Source: Chitinophagaceae bacterium
GTDB taxonomy: Bacteria > Bacteroidota > Bacteroidia > Chitinophagales > Chitinophagaceae
Direction: 5' to 3'
Assembly: GCA_016715365.1 (NCBI GenBank)
Contig: JADKAM010000002.1
Coordinates: 186,001-250,000 of the forward strand
Length of the DNA: 64,000 bases
Shown here piece by piece: positions 54,806-63,862 of this stretch. How positions within the stretch are numbered: the stretch's first letter is position 1; the number at the start of each line of letters is the position of its first letter. The translations under genes and the position numbers were made by a program. The notes below the pieces were generated by a model. The model saw only the letters and a program-made list of their open reading frames with translations. It did no database searches and was not told where the DNA came from.

Positions 54806-56263
54806 TTAAAATTGAATACAAACATTTTTCGCTTCTGTAAAAAATCGCAACGCTTCCCAACCACCTTCTCTACCCACTCCACTGTTTTTTACGCCACCAA
54901 AAGGCGTACGCAGATCTCTTACCAGCCAGCAGTTTATCCAAATGATGCCAGCTTCTACTTTTGATGCAACACGGTTTGCTTTGCCAATATCCTGTGTCCA
55001 GATGGTAGCAGACAGGCCGTAACCAGTTGCATTGGCCAATGCTATAGCTTCTTCCTCGGTTTCGAAAGGTTGGATAGTAACCACCGGGCCAAAAATTTCT
55101 TCCTGGTTGGTTCTGCAATTTTGATCAAGCCCTTCGATGATTGTGGGTTCAATAAAAAATCCATTTTCACATCGGCCTTCTAATTTTACTGCATTGCCGC
55201 CGCATAAAATGGTGCCGCCTTCTTCTTTGGCAATCGCAATGCAGTTCATTATTTTTTCAAAATGCACTTTGCTTACAATGGCGCCCTGTTTGCTTGTTGA
55301 ATCCAGCGGATCGCCAACGGTTAATTTTTTTATAATTGGAATAAAATGGTTTTTAAATGCTTCATAAGCGCTTCTTTCAAGCAATATCCTGCTGCCACAT
55401 AAACATATTTGTCCCTGGTTACCAAAAGAGGAGCGGATGGTTTCGGTGAGCATTTTTTCCCAGTTACAATCATTAAAAATGATATTGGGATTTTTTCCGC
55501 CTAATTCCAAGGATAATTTTTTAAACATGGGAGCGGCCACAGAAGCGATATGTTCACCGGCCCTGGTACTGCCGGTAAATGAAATGGCTTTAATAGCGGG
55601 GTGTTTTACAATGGCTTCGCCGCAATGCTGGCCCACACCGTGCAGGATATTTAAAACACCATCGGGTAAGCCGGCTTCCTTGCAGATCTTACCCAAAAGA
55701 AAAGCTGTAACCGGTGTAACTTCTGATGGTTTTGCAATTACGCAATTGCCAGCGGCCAATGCCGGTGCAATTTTCCAGGTAAATAAATATAAAGGAAGGT
55801 TCCAGGGCGAAATGCATCCAACAATACCAACAGGCTGGCGCAAAGTATAATTCACCGCCTTGTCTTCCATCTGGTGACTTTCATTTGCAAAATGCATGAT
55901 GCCTGTTGCAAAAAAACGAAAGTTGGCAGATGCTCTTGGGATATCAACCTGTTTACTTAACCATAAAGGTTTCCCATTATCATTGGTTTCGGCAAGGGCA
56001 AGTTCTTCCAGGTTTTCATCAATGAGTTCGGCAATTTTATTGAGGATGATGAATCTTTTTTCAACCGGTAAAACGCTCCAGGCAGGAAGAGCTTTTTTTG
56101 CGGCCATAACTGCTGCATCAACATCTTTGCTGTTGCTGTCGGGTATTTGTCCGTACACAGCACCGGTGGCAGGGTTAATATTGTCAATAAAATTGCCGCT
56201 AAGCGGACCAATAAAATTTCCACCGATAAAATTTTCCAGGTGATATGGAATAGCAAGGTTCAT
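54806..56263 (-). CDS. 2-aminomuconic/2-hydroxymuconic semialdehyde dehydrogenase
   Basis: The 485-residue NAD-dependent aldehyde dehydrogenase has NFIGGNFIGPLSGNFIDNIN at the N-terminus, the cofactor region SPWNLPLYLFTWKIAPALAA and FTGSTRAGEHIA, the general base in KLSLELGGKNPNI, and the nucleophile Cys in SFGNQGQICLCGSRIL. Cluster context (kynU, kmo, haaO, ACMSD) identifies the substrate as 2-aminomuconate 6-semialdehyde. It is divergent from haaO with an 88-base shared promoter region. Confidence 0.92.
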   Translation of the reverse strand: MNLAIPYHLENFIGGNFIGPLSGNFIDNINPATGAVYGQIPDSNSKDVDAAVMAAKKALPAWSVLPVEKRFIILNKIAELIDENLEELALAETNDNGKPLWLSKQVDIPRASANFRFFATGIMHFANESHQMEDKAVNYTLRQPVGIVGCISPWNLPLYLFTWKIAPALAAGNCVIAKPSEVTPVTAFLLGKICKEAGLPDGVLNILHGVGQHCGEAIVKHPAIKAISFTGSTRAGEHIASVAAPMFKKLSLELGGKNPNIIFNDCNWEKMLTETIRSSFGNQGQICLCGSRILLERSAYEAFKNHFIPIIKKLTVGDPLDSTSKQGAIVSKVHFEKIMNCIAIAKEEGGTILCGGNAVKLEGRCENGFFIEPTIIEGLDQNCRTNQEEIFGPVVTIQPFETEEEAIALANATGYGLSATIWTQDIGKANRVASKVEAGIIWINCWLVRDLRTPFGGVKNSGVGREGGWEALRFFTEAKNVCIQF

Positions 56264-56351
56264 GGCTTAAAGGTAATTCAATTTAAAATTCAACAGGGTA
56301 ATTCTCATTCCCGAAAAATTGCTGTAATTTAACCATTCTAAAATTACAATT

Positions 56352-56876
56352 ATGTCAATAGCAGCTCCTTTTAATTTAAAAAAATGGATCGATGATAACC
56401 GGGACAAACTGAAGCCTCCGGTGGGTAATCAATGCATTTATAAAGATGCCGAAAATTTCATTGTGATGGTGGTGGGCGGCCCCAACAGCCGCAAGGATTA
56501 TCATTTTAATGAAACGGAGGAATTGTATTACCAGGTGGAAGGAGATATTGTTTTAAAAATTATTGACGGTGGTGTGCCCAGAGATATTCCTATCAACGAA
56601 GGAGATATATTTTTGCTGCCACCCAAAACACCACATTCGCCGCAACGTGGGCCTAATACGGTTGGCCTGGTGATAGAAAAAATAAGAGAAACCGAAGAAG
56701 ATGGATTTTTATGGTACTGCGAAAACTGTGGCAATAAATTGTATGAAGAGTATAAAGTGATCACTGATATCGTAACGCAACTGCCGCCGGTGATGGAAGG
56801 GTTTTATGCAGATGAGCATAAGAGGACCTGCAGTAAGTGTGGGTCGGTTATGGCGCCACCAGTTAAGAAAGGGTAG
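56352..56876 (+). CDS. haaO: 3-hydroxyanthranilate 3,4-dioxygenase
   Basis: The 174-residue iron dioxygenase opens the ring of 3-hydroxyanthranilate. The cupin motif has the Fe ligands in KDYHFNETEELYYQVEGD and PPKTPHSPQRG. The C-terminal extension holds a rubredoxin-like site with two CxxC pairs (YCENCGN and TCSKCGS), as in bacterial enzymes. It is divergent from the semialdehyde dehydrogenase gene and is followed by ACMSD, the next enzyme of the pathway. Confidence 0.95.
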   Translation: MSIAAPFNLKKWIDDNRDKLKPPVGNQCIYKDAENFIVMVVGGPNSRKDYHFNETEELYYQVEGDIVLKIIDGGVPRDIPINEGDIFLLPPKTPHSPQRGPNTVGLVIEKIRETEEDGFLWYCENCGNKLYEEYKVITDIVTQLPPVMEGFYADEHKRTCSKCGSVMAPPVKKG

Positions 56877-56879
56877 GAG

Positions 56880-56992
56880 TTTTCACGCAAAGGCGCATAA
56901 GTAAATAAGGCGCAATTGAACTTTCGAATTTCAGGAATATTTTTAATAAACAATAAACTGCGCCTTTGCTGCTTTGCAACTTGGCGTGAAAT
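56880..56992. repeat. CACGCAAAGGCGC / GCGCCTTTG..GCGTGAAA repeat
   Basis: TTTTCACGCAAAGGCGCA (from about 56880) and TGCGCCTTTGC ... GGCGTGAAA (56959-56992) are inverted with an interruption, filling the gap between haaO and ACMSD. The CTTTGCG..GCGTGAAA class also occurs before pntB. Confidence 0.6.
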
Positions 56993-56994
56993 AT

Positions 56995-57981
56995 ATGAAG
57001 ATTGACATTCACACACACATCATGCCCGACAAAATGCCCAACTGGGTACAAAAATTTGGCTATGGTGAATTTATACATTTAGAACACCGCAATTGCAAAG
57101 CCTGCATGATGAAGGGTGATAATCTTTTTCGTGAGGTTGAGGACAATTGTTTTGATGCTGCTGTTCGATTAAAAGAAATGAATGAAACTGATGTAACTAT
57201 CCAGGTGCTTTCCACCATCCCGGTTTTATTTAACTATTGGGCAAAAGCAACAGATGGTTATGAAACCTCCCGTTTTTTTAACGACCATATTGCTGATACG
57301 GTTGCAAAAGATCCCACACGTTTTATTGGTATTGGTACAGTTCCGCTGCAGGATATTGATTTGGCAATAAAAGAAATGGAGCGTTGTGTAACGGAATTAA
57401 AAATGCCGGGACTGGAAATTGGCAGCAACATAAATGGACTTAATTTAAGTGATGAAGTATTCTTCCCATTTTACGAAGCGGCTGAAAAGCTTGGCTGCGC
57501 CTTGTTTGTACACCCCTGGGAGATGATGGGAGAGCAGCAGATACAAAAATACTGGCTGCCCTGGCTGGTTGGTATGCCTGCGGAAACAAGCCGTGCTATT
57601 TGTTCGATGATATTTGGCGGCGTGTTTGAAAAATTTCCAAAACTACGGGTTGCTTTTGCGCATGGCGGTGGTAGTTTTCCTTTAACCATTGGAAGGATTG
57701 AACATGGTTTTAATGTGCGGCCAGATTTAGTGGCAATTGATAACCCAGTTAACCCGAGAGATTATATCGGTAAATTCTGGATTGACAGTTTGGTGCATGA
57801 TGATAAAGCGATGCGCTATATTATGGATGTGATGGGAGAAGATAAAATCTGCTTAGGGAGTGATTATCCCTTTCCGCTGGGAGAACATCACCCCGGGAAA
57901 TTGATTGCTGAAATGAATTTTGATAAAAGTCTTACAGAAAAACTATTATTTAAGAATGCAAATGAATGGTTGAATTTATAA
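56995..57981 (+). CDS. 2-amino-3-carboxymuconate-6-semialdehyde decarboxylase (ACMSD)
   Basis: ACMSD decarboxylates the ring-opened product of HaaO, preventing spontaneous closure to quinolinate. From the ATG at 56995 it has 328 residues of the amidohydrolase superfamily. The zinc ligands are in KIDIHTHIMPDKMPNW (HxH), FVHPWEMMG, FAHGGGSFPLTIGRI and the terminal Asp of LGSDYPFPLGEH. All are present, so it should be active. A TTG at 56974 is a less likely start. Confidence 0.94.
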   Translation: MKIDIHTHIMPDKMPNWVQKFGYGEFIHLEHRNCKACMMKGDNLFREVEDNCFDAAVRLKEMNETDVTIQVLSTIPVLFNYWAKATDGYETSRFFNDHIADTVAKDPTRFIGIGTVPLQDIDLAIKEMERCVTELKMPGLEIGSNINGLNLSDEVFFPFYEAAEKLGCALFVHPWEMMGEQQIQKYWLPWLVGMPAETSRAICSMIFGGVFEKFPKLRVAFAHGGGSFPLTIGRIEHGFNVRPDLVAIDNPVNPRDYIGKFWIDSLVHDDKAMRYIMDVMGEDKICLGSDYPFPLGEHHPGKLIAEMNFDKSLTEKLLFKNANEWLNL

Positions 57982-57982
57982 A

Positions 57983-58948
57983 CTACTCATTAAACAAATT
58001 GGGGAAATCCGTTATTATTCCATCAACCCCCATCTTTTTAAATTCATCTATTTTCTTTTTGTCATTTACCGTCCAGGGAATGATCTTCATGTTCAGATCG
58101 TGACAGTCTTTGATCAGGCCTGGGATAACCAATGTAGACTCGGGACTGTAAATATCCGGTGTAAAACCAATGTCTTTTATCTGTTTACGGAAACTGCTTT
58201 TATTATCAGCTTCTACCAACATGGCTGTTTTTATTTTCGGGTAATTTTTATGCAGGTATTGTAAAGTTCTGAAATCAAATGACTGGATGATCACATAATC
58301 TTCCATTTCATTTTCTTTGATCACTTTCATCAATAGTTCTACAAACTCTGCAGGTGCAGGATGAAATTTATTATCGGTTTCAGGCAAACATTTGGTTTCA
58401 ATATTATAAAAAGGAAAAGGGCGCTTGGCTGTCATCATATATTCCTTAACCGCTTTAAATACATCTGATAAAAGCGGTTTAGCGGCTTTCATTTTTTGCT
58501 GCTCAGGAAAACGGGGGTGTGGTTTCATGCCTACATCGTACTTAATGATATCAGCATAATTCATCTGGTACATATTAAAAGACTTCTCCTCTTTTTCATC
58601 AATAAAACCACCATCTGGTTTGGTAGTAATTTCATGATTTAAAAATGCTTCATGAGAGAGAAATAGTTTTTTGTCTTTACTGATGCTGATATCCATTTCA
58701 AGCGTAGTAACACCCAGGCCAATGGCATTAAGCATGGCTGGGATCGTATTCTCGGGCATTAATCCACGGCAGCCACGGTGGCCCTGTTTGTCGAAGTCGC
58801 CAAGAGGCTTTGCTTCTGAGCTTGTATTTTGACCTTCATTATTCACAGTATTGTTCTTTTGAGTGGAGGAGCAGGAGATAAAAATAAAACTGAGGAGGAA
58901 TAGTTTTATAAAATTAGCTGCGGATGTTGAAACTATTTGTTTTGTCAT
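57983..58948 (-). CDS. Glycerophosphodiester phosphodiesterase lipoprotein
   Basis: The 321 residues begin with a signal and lipobox (FIFISC, Cys about residue 26), so the protein is a surface or periplasmic lipoprotein. The GDPD core shows KQGHRGCRGLMPENTIPAML, TLEMDISISKDKKLFLSHEA, IETKCLPET and DGIITDFPNLF, with metal ligands and the catalytic His pair in place. It hydrolyses glycerophosphodiesters to alcohol and glycerol 3-phosphate. It converges with ACMSD with only 1 base between stops. Confidence 0.9.
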   Translation of the reverse strand: MTKQIVSTSAANFIKLFLLSFIFISCSSTQKNNTVNNEGQNTSSEAKPLGDFDKQGHRGCRGLMPENTIPAMLNAIGLGVTTLEMDISISKDKKLFLSHEAFLNHEITTKPDGGFIDEKEEKSFNMYQMNYADIIKYDVGMKPHPRFPEQQKMKAAKPLLSDVFKAVKEYMMTAKRPFPFYNIETKCLPETDNKFHPAPAEFVELLMKVIKENEMEDYVIIQSFDFRTLQYLHKNYPKIKTAMLVEADNKSSFRKQIKDIGFTPDIYSPESTLVIPGLIKDCHDLNMKIIPWTVNDKKKIDEFKKMGVDGIITDFPNLFNE

Positions 58949-59002
58949 TATTTAAAGTTAATAGCTTTTAATGCGAAATGCAATTCCTCTGTATAAAACA
59001 AA

Positions 59003-59023
59003 AGGCATGAAATAATCATGCCT
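59003..59023 (-). terminator. Putative terminator after scpB
   Basis: AGGCATGA and TCATGCCT form an 8-bp stem with a 5-base loop; on the minus strand it is followed by TTTTGTTTTA. It is 25 bases past the scpB stop. Confidence 0.6.
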
Positions 59024-59048
59024 AATTTAAAATAGTAATGAGATGATG

Positions 59049-59810
59049 TTAGTCTTCGTTTTTTTCTTCAGTAGTGTTACCATCGTTTGCATCCTCAATG
59101 ATCTCCCCGTTTTCTGTAACAGCCAGCATTGTTTCGGTGTCTTCTTCTATTGCAGCTTCATTGGCAATTATTTCTTCTTCAACTGTCATTTCCTCTTCGC
59201 CAGCATGCCCAGCTTCCATATTTTCTTCAGCCTCCTTTACATTGGTAGACTGTACCAGTTCTTCCATCAGTACTTCAGATATTTTAGGCAGGTCTTCGGC
59301 ACTGTTGATGCCGAAATAATCCATAAAAGATTTTGAGGTAGCATAGATGAGTGGTTTGCCAACAGCATCTTCATTTCTTCCTGAAATAATTACGAGGTCT
59401 TTCTCCAGTAATTTCTGTACGGCATAATCACAGTTCACACCACGGATGGATTCTATCTCACTCTTGGTAATAGGTTGCTTATAAGCAATAATGGCAAGTG
59501 TTTCCAACGCAGCTGTAGAAAGGCGTTTTAAAAATTTATCACCATTAAGCTGGGCAACGGTTTTGTGGTATTCTTTTTTGGTAAGAAACTGCCATCCACC
59601 GCCGATCGCTTTCAATTCAAAAGCATAAAATTCGGCACTGTATTTTTCACCGATGCCTTCAATAGCTGCATCCACCTGCTCTCGTGTGGCCCGGTCTTCA
59701 ATAAAAGCCAATGCGCTGTTCACCAGTTCAACAATTTCTTCATTGCTCAAAGGTTTATCGCTGGCAAAAATTAAAGCTTCTATATGTGGAATGATTTCTG
59801 AAAGTTCCAT
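59049..59810 (-). CDS. scpB: Segregation and condensation protein B with acidic tail
   Basis: ScpB is the winged-helix partner of ScpA and SMC in chromosome condensation. The N-terminal 185 residues match: EALIFASDKPLSNEEIVELV, YHKTVAQLNGDKFLKRLSTA and TLAIIAYKQPITKSEIESIR with GVNCDYAVQKLLEKDLV. The last about 60 residues are a Glu-rich tail (for example EEEMTVEEEIIANEA), which makes the protein longer (253) than many homologues. It is 61 bases downstream of atpG on the same strand. Confidence 0.93.
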   Translation of the reverse strand: MELSEIIPHIEALIFASDKPLSNEEIVELVNSALAFIEDRATREQVDAAIEGIGEKYSAEFYAFELKAIGGGWQFLTKKEYHKTVAQLNGDKFLKRLSTAALETLAIIAYKQPITKSEIESIRGVNCDYAVQKLLEKDLVIISGRNEDAVGKPLIYATSKSFMDYFGINSAEDLPKISEVLMEELVQSTNVKEAEENMEAGHAGEEEMTVEEEIIANEAAIEEDTETMLAVTENGEIIEDANDGNTTEEKNED

Positions 59811-59871
59811 GTTGAATGTTTGTGGTTTGCGGTTTGTTGTTGGTGGTTAAACCACAAACTAAAAACTAAAA

Positions 59872-60753
59872 CTAACCTTGAAGAGCCGCAGCACCACTCA
59901 CAATCTCTGTTAACTCGGTTGTAATGGCAGCCTGCCTTGCACGGTTGTAGCTGATCTTTAATGATTTTAATAATTCGTTAGCGTTATCGCTGGCTTTGTC
60001 CATCGCGGTCATACGGGCACCATGCTCACTGGCATTGGCATCCAGCGTAGCTTTAAACAATTGCGTGTTTAAAATTTTCGGCATCAGCTCGGCAATCAAA
60101 ACATTTTTGTCGGGCTCAAATATAAAATCAGCATTTTTCTGGCCTTCTGTTTTGGCAACTTTTGATACCGGTAAAAACTGTTCGGCAACAAAACGCTGGG
60201 TTGCTGCATTCTTAAATTCGCTGTATATCAGTTCTACTGCATCAACTTCTTTATTGGCAAAAGCATCCATGGCATGTTTTGCAGCAGTTTGTACCTTATC
60301 AAAACTTAAACCGGTAAAAATATCCCAGTATTGATTAATGACTTTAGCACCACCTTTGGTAAAATTCTCATACCCTTTTTTACCAATCGGTAAGATCTGT
60401 ACTTTTCCTTTTGCAGCCTGGGCTGAATATTTTTCTGCAATCACCTGCTTGGCCAGTTTGATGAGGTTACTGTTGTAACCACCACACAAACCACGGTCGC
60501 TGGTTACCACAATGATCATCACATTTTCAATTGGGCGCTCAGCAGCCAGTGCCATATTTACATCACCATCGCTGTTACTTACAATATTGCTCAGCATTTC
60601 CTGCAGCTTTTGTGCATAAGGGCGCATCTGTGTAATGGCATCCTGGGCACGGCGCAGTTTGGCCGCACTCACCATTTTCATGGCTTTGGTAATCTGCTGT
60701 GTACTTTGTACGCTCTTGATCCGGTTACGAACCTCTTTTAATGCACCACTCAT
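59872..60753 (-). CDS. atpG: ATP synthase subunit gamma
   Basis: The 293-residue gamma subunit forms the central rotor shaft of F1. The N-terminal helix ALKEVRNRIKSVQSTQQITK is followed by MKMVSAAKLRRAQDAI, with VVTSDRGLCGGYNSNLIK in the Rossmann-like middle. The C-terminal helix contains EHGARMTAMDKASDNANELL and RARQAAITTELTEIVSGA. No atpA or atpD gene is adjacent; the gene has its own TACCTTTG box upstream. Confidence 0.96.
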   Translation of the reverse strand: MSGALKEVRNRIKSVQSTQQITKAMKMVSAAKLRRAQDAITQMRPYAQKLQEMLSNIVSNSDGDVNMALAAERPIENVMIIVVTSDRGLCGGYNSNLIKLAKQVIAEKYSAQAAKGKVQILPIGKKGYENFTKGGAKVINQYWDIFTGLSFDKVQTAAKHAMDAFANKEVDAVELIYSEFKNAATQRFVAEQFLPVSKVAKTEGQKNADFIFEPDKNVLIAELMPKILNTQLFKATLDANASEHGARMTAMDKASDNANELLKSLKISYNRARQAAITTELTEIVSGAAALQG

Positions 60754-60807
60754 AGTAATATCCTGGTTAAATTAACAGTAACTGCCACATAGTGGCTTTT
60801 AGGGTGG

Positions 60808-60815
60808 CAAAGGTA
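60808..60815 (-). promoter_or_regulatory. Putative -7 box of atpG (TACCTTTG)
   Basis: On the minus strand this is TACCTTTG, an exact TAnnTTTG match, 54 bases before the atpG ATG. It overlaps the end of a terminator-like hairpin, as expected if atpG starts a new transcript. Confidence 0.4.
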
Positions 60816-60821
60816 ACAAAA

Positions 60822-60850
60822 AAGGGCTTCAAAAAAAGCCCTTATTTTTA
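60822..60850 (-). terminator. Terminator of the TonB-type receptor gene
   Basis: AAGGGCTT and AAGCCCTT form an 8-bp stem with a short loop; on the minus strand T-rich sequence (TTTTTTG) follows. It is 21 bases past the stop of the beta-barrel gene. Confidence 0.7.
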
Positions 60851-60870
60851 TATTTATTCAGGTTTTATAC

Positions 60871-63753
60871 CTAAAATTTAGGTGGAGGCCCCATTCTTCT
60901 GATATCCATCCCCGGCCCTTGAATGTTTTGTCCGGCAAATCTTTGCAAACGATAGGTAAATGTAGCCATAAAATAGCTGGTAAGGCGGTTTGTACGGGTA
61001 TCAATAATTGACGGGCCACTTACATTACGGCTGATATTGGTGTTTTGGTTAAACAGATCAAAAGCTGCCAGCCTGATAATTCCATTCTTCTTTTTAAATA
61101 ATTGTTTTTCCAAAGAAGCATTCATGATAGCCAGGTTACCGTTTACGCCGCTGGCCAGACCTGCATTGATGGTATAATCAAAATCATATTTTAAAACCAG
61201 GGTTTTGGTAATATTCAGGTTCATATTACTGCTGAATGTCCAGGCATTGCTTGATGTATTTTGAAAGCCGGTTAAAGCTTTGCCATCGGCACTTTTAAAT
61301 GTATTATCATTTAAGCTGTAGCTGATGCCGGTTCCAAGCTCCAGTATTTCTTTATAGTTGTACTCAAAATTAAAGCCCTGGGTAATTATCCAGTTATTGC
61401 CGTTTATTTTACGGCGGTTAAGATTTTGTTCCAGCGAATTACCGATGATACGAACACTGTCAGTTAAACTGATATTATGATTGAAGTTTAAACTGCCATT
61501 GAGTGTTAAAACATACTTCCTGTTTTTGTATGGCTTTGAGTAAGCATAAAACCCTAAAACATTATAGTAGCCATTTACGTTTTCGGGGATGGAAATAACC
61601 GAACCGAGGCTATCACGCCGGGCGGTTTTATTTACAATCTGGTTACGGATGGTGCTTACAGTTAAGTTGGTAAATATCACTTTGCCCGATATAAAATTAA
61701 AGTTGTTGTAACTCAGGTTCAGGTTGTGGTTAATGGATGGTTTAAGGTTTGGGTTACCAACGGTAGTACTCTGCGGATTGGTAAAATCCTGTACCGGCTG
61801 CAGCTGGCTAAAGCTGGGCTGACTGGCGTTTCCGTTGTAACTGGCATTTAATGTTTTTGTACGGCTGAAATTATATACCAGCCTGGCAATAGGGAATACG
61901 TTAGCTCTTTTAATTGTTTTATAAGCACTGTCCCTGGTTATTGATTTGCCCTGCAGGTTTACCGGCTGCACACTAATACCTACCGTGTAATTGTATTTCT
62001 TTTTGGTTGTACGCAGCGATACCCCGATACGGTTATTGTAAAAATTATTTTCATAATCGTTACTTAAAAAATTATTTAATGTTTTTACCTGTGTGGCAGA
62101 ATCCACATTAAAAGTTTTGCGGTCGTTTCTTCCATAATTTAAATTATGTGAGTAACTGAAATCGAGGCTGCGGTATTTATTTATCGGTTCGGAGTAAGTG
62201 AACCGTACACCATAATTGTAATTGTTGTTCTCCTGGTCGGTAAACTGAAAGGTATTTCTGCTGAACGTGAAGGGCTGGTATTGGGTACTTAAATTGGTTA
62301 CATCCTGCTCAGAATTATTTTGACTGGTACCTAACGTGATGCTGGTTGAAAAATTACGGCCACGCTTTCTGAATTTATGGTTGTATAAAATGGTGGCTGC
62401 CAGGTTTGGTGCTTCGGAGCCGTTTAAGTTTTTATTCGATCCGTCCAGTGTTTTGGTACCATCGGGTCTTTTATAATCAAAAATAGTTTGGCTGTTTGCA
62501 TCGCTGCCGCTGTAATTAACACTGGGACTCACTTTCAGGTAATTAAAAGAATCTATCTGGTATTCTAAATTAAAAGTAAACCGGTGGCTGTTTCCCTTGG
62601 TTAATGAATTCAGATCCTGATTGTTATTGATCAGTGTGGTATTATTGGTTTCGTAACTGTTTTGAATCTGATCGGTGTTTTTATGATTGTATGAATAACT
62701 GCCGTACACACTTATTCTTTTACTCCACTGATCGCGGTAATTAAAACCAAAAGAATTGGTGGTAGAAATACCGGCATTGCTGCCGCCTGTAAAAGCAGGT
62801 GAACTGCCGCCACCACCGCTCTGCATCATCGTAGTTGCAGCGCCCATACCACCCATATCGCTCATGGCACTCATGCCAGAGCGCATCATGCTGGTAGCAC
62901 CACGGTTACCGCCACCGCCAAAATTAAAGAGCGATGTATTGGTATTGTTGCTGTTGCCTAAAACAGATATCTGTGTATTGTTGTTAAAGTAATTACCGTT
63001 GAATGAGCCCTGGTAGCGGTCATCCGTACCGTAGCCACCGGTTACCCTTCCAAAAAAGCCTTTGTTCTTATCTTTTTTTATCTGGATGTTCATCACCTTA
63101 TCCGGGTCGCCATCTTTAATGCCGCTAACGGTTGCCTGGTCACCATAATCATCAATGATCTGAATCTTATCTACAATATTGGCAGGTAATTCTTTGGTGG
63201 CCGTTTTTACATCGCCGCCAAAAAAATCTTTACCGTTTACTTTTACACGGGTTACCGCTTTGCCCTGTGCCGTAACATTGCCATCTTTATCAACCTGTAT
63301 GCCCGGCATTTTTTTGATCAGATCTTCTACCACGGCGCCTTCTTTTACTTTAAAAGAAGATGCATTGTATTCAATGGTATCTTCTTTTACCACAATGGCA
63401 GGAGCTTCAACAATTACTTCACTCAATAATTTTGCATCCTGCGCTAAAACAAAACTGCCCACATCTATTGTTTTTTCTGCCTTGCTTACCGGCACATATT
63501 TAGCCTTGGGCCAATAACCCATATGGCGTATAACTACAGAGAAAGGGGAAGTAGGTACCACATCAAACCTGAACTGGCCCTTATCATCCGTAAATGCATA
63601 ACTGGTATCTGTTGGGTTAGATTTTACCACCAATGCAACTACTGCATTGTCAATGGGCTTTTTGCTGGCAGAGTCTATAAGAATGCCTTTTACCTGTGCA
63701 TTTGCTGCCAATCCTAAAAAGGTAACAATAAGAGAGAGTATAATTTTCCTCAT
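60871..63753 (-). CDS. Outer-membrane beta-barrel protein with CarboxypepD-like N-terminus (TonB-receptor-type)
   Basis: The 960 residues start with a signal peptide (LAANAQ), then a CarboxypepD regulatory-like domain (VKGILIDSASKKPIDNAVVA) to about residue 105. A plug-like domain follows with EDLIKKMPGIQVDKDGNVTA and VNGKDFFGGDVKTATKELPA. The remaining 700 residues form an outer-membrane beta-barrel of the OMP_b-brl_3 type. A Met/Gly-rich segment lies at about residues 286-315. No dedicated substrate gene (SusD-like) is adjacent, so the ligand is unknown. Confidence 0.88.
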   Translation of the reverse strand: MRKIILSLIVTFLGLAANAQVKGILIDSASKKPIDNAVVALVVKSNPTDTSYAFTDDKGQFRFDVVPTSPFSVVIRHMGYWPKAKYVPVSKAEKTIDVGSFVLAQDAKLLSEVIVEAPAIVVKEDTIEYNASSFKVKEGAVVEDLIKKMPGIQVDKDGNVTAQGKAVTRVKVNGKDFFGGDVKTATKELPANIVDKIQIIDDYGDQATVSGIKDGDPDKVMNIQIKKDKNKGFFGRVTGGYGTDDRYQGSFNGNYFNNNTQISVLGNSNNTNTSLFNFGGGGNRGATSMMRSGMSAMSDMGGMGAATTMMQSGGGGSSPAFTGGSNAGISTTNSFGFNYRDQWSKRISVYGSYSYNHKNTDQIQNSYETNNTTLINNNQDLNSLTKGNSHRFTFNLEYQIDSFNYLKVSPSVNYSGSDANSQTIFDYKRPDGTKTLDGSNKNLNGSEAPNLAATILYNHKFRKRGRNFSTSITLGTSQNNSEQDVTNLSTQYQPFTFSRNTFQFTDQENNNYNYGVRFTYSEPINKYRSLDFSYSHNLNYGRNDRKTFNVDSATQVKTLNNFLSNDYENNFYNNRIGVSLRTTKKKYNYTVGISVQPVNLQGKSITRDSAYKTIKRANVFPIARLVYNFSRTKTLNASYNGNASQPSFSQLQPVQDFTNPQSTTVGNPNLKPSINHNLNLSYNNFNFISGKVIFTNLTVSTIRNQIVNKTARRDSLGSVISIPENVNGYYNVLGFYAYSKPYKNRKYVLTLNGSLNFNHNISLTDSVRIIGNSLEQNLNRRKINGNNWIITQGFNFEYNYKEILELGTGISYSLNDNTFKSADGKALTGFQNTSSNAWTFSSNMNLNITKTLVLKYDFDYTINAGLASGVNGNLAIMNASLEKQLFKKKNGIIRLAAFDLFNQNTNISRNVSGPSIIDTRTNRLTSYFMATFTYRLQRFAGQNIQGPGMDIRRMGPPPKF

Positions 63754-63862
63754 AAAACAGTATTATATACGAATTTATTCGTGTAAAAGTAATGCTACTT
63801 ATTAATACTTAACGATTTAATTTGATGAATGGTTGAAGGTTTTGGGATTATTTAACAAATGG

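Noticed and set aside
60757..60763. GGATATT (minus strand) just upstream of atpG, as in the shared regulatory element
   Set aside because: Only the 7-mer is present, without ATCATGG or the inverted ATCC, and it lies within the last bases before the start codon; a chance match is likely.
62756..62992. Plus-strand open frame antisense to the TonB-type receptor gene
   Set aside because: It is a by-product of the Met/Gly-rich and repeat-coding region on the minus strand; no start context or recognisable domain.
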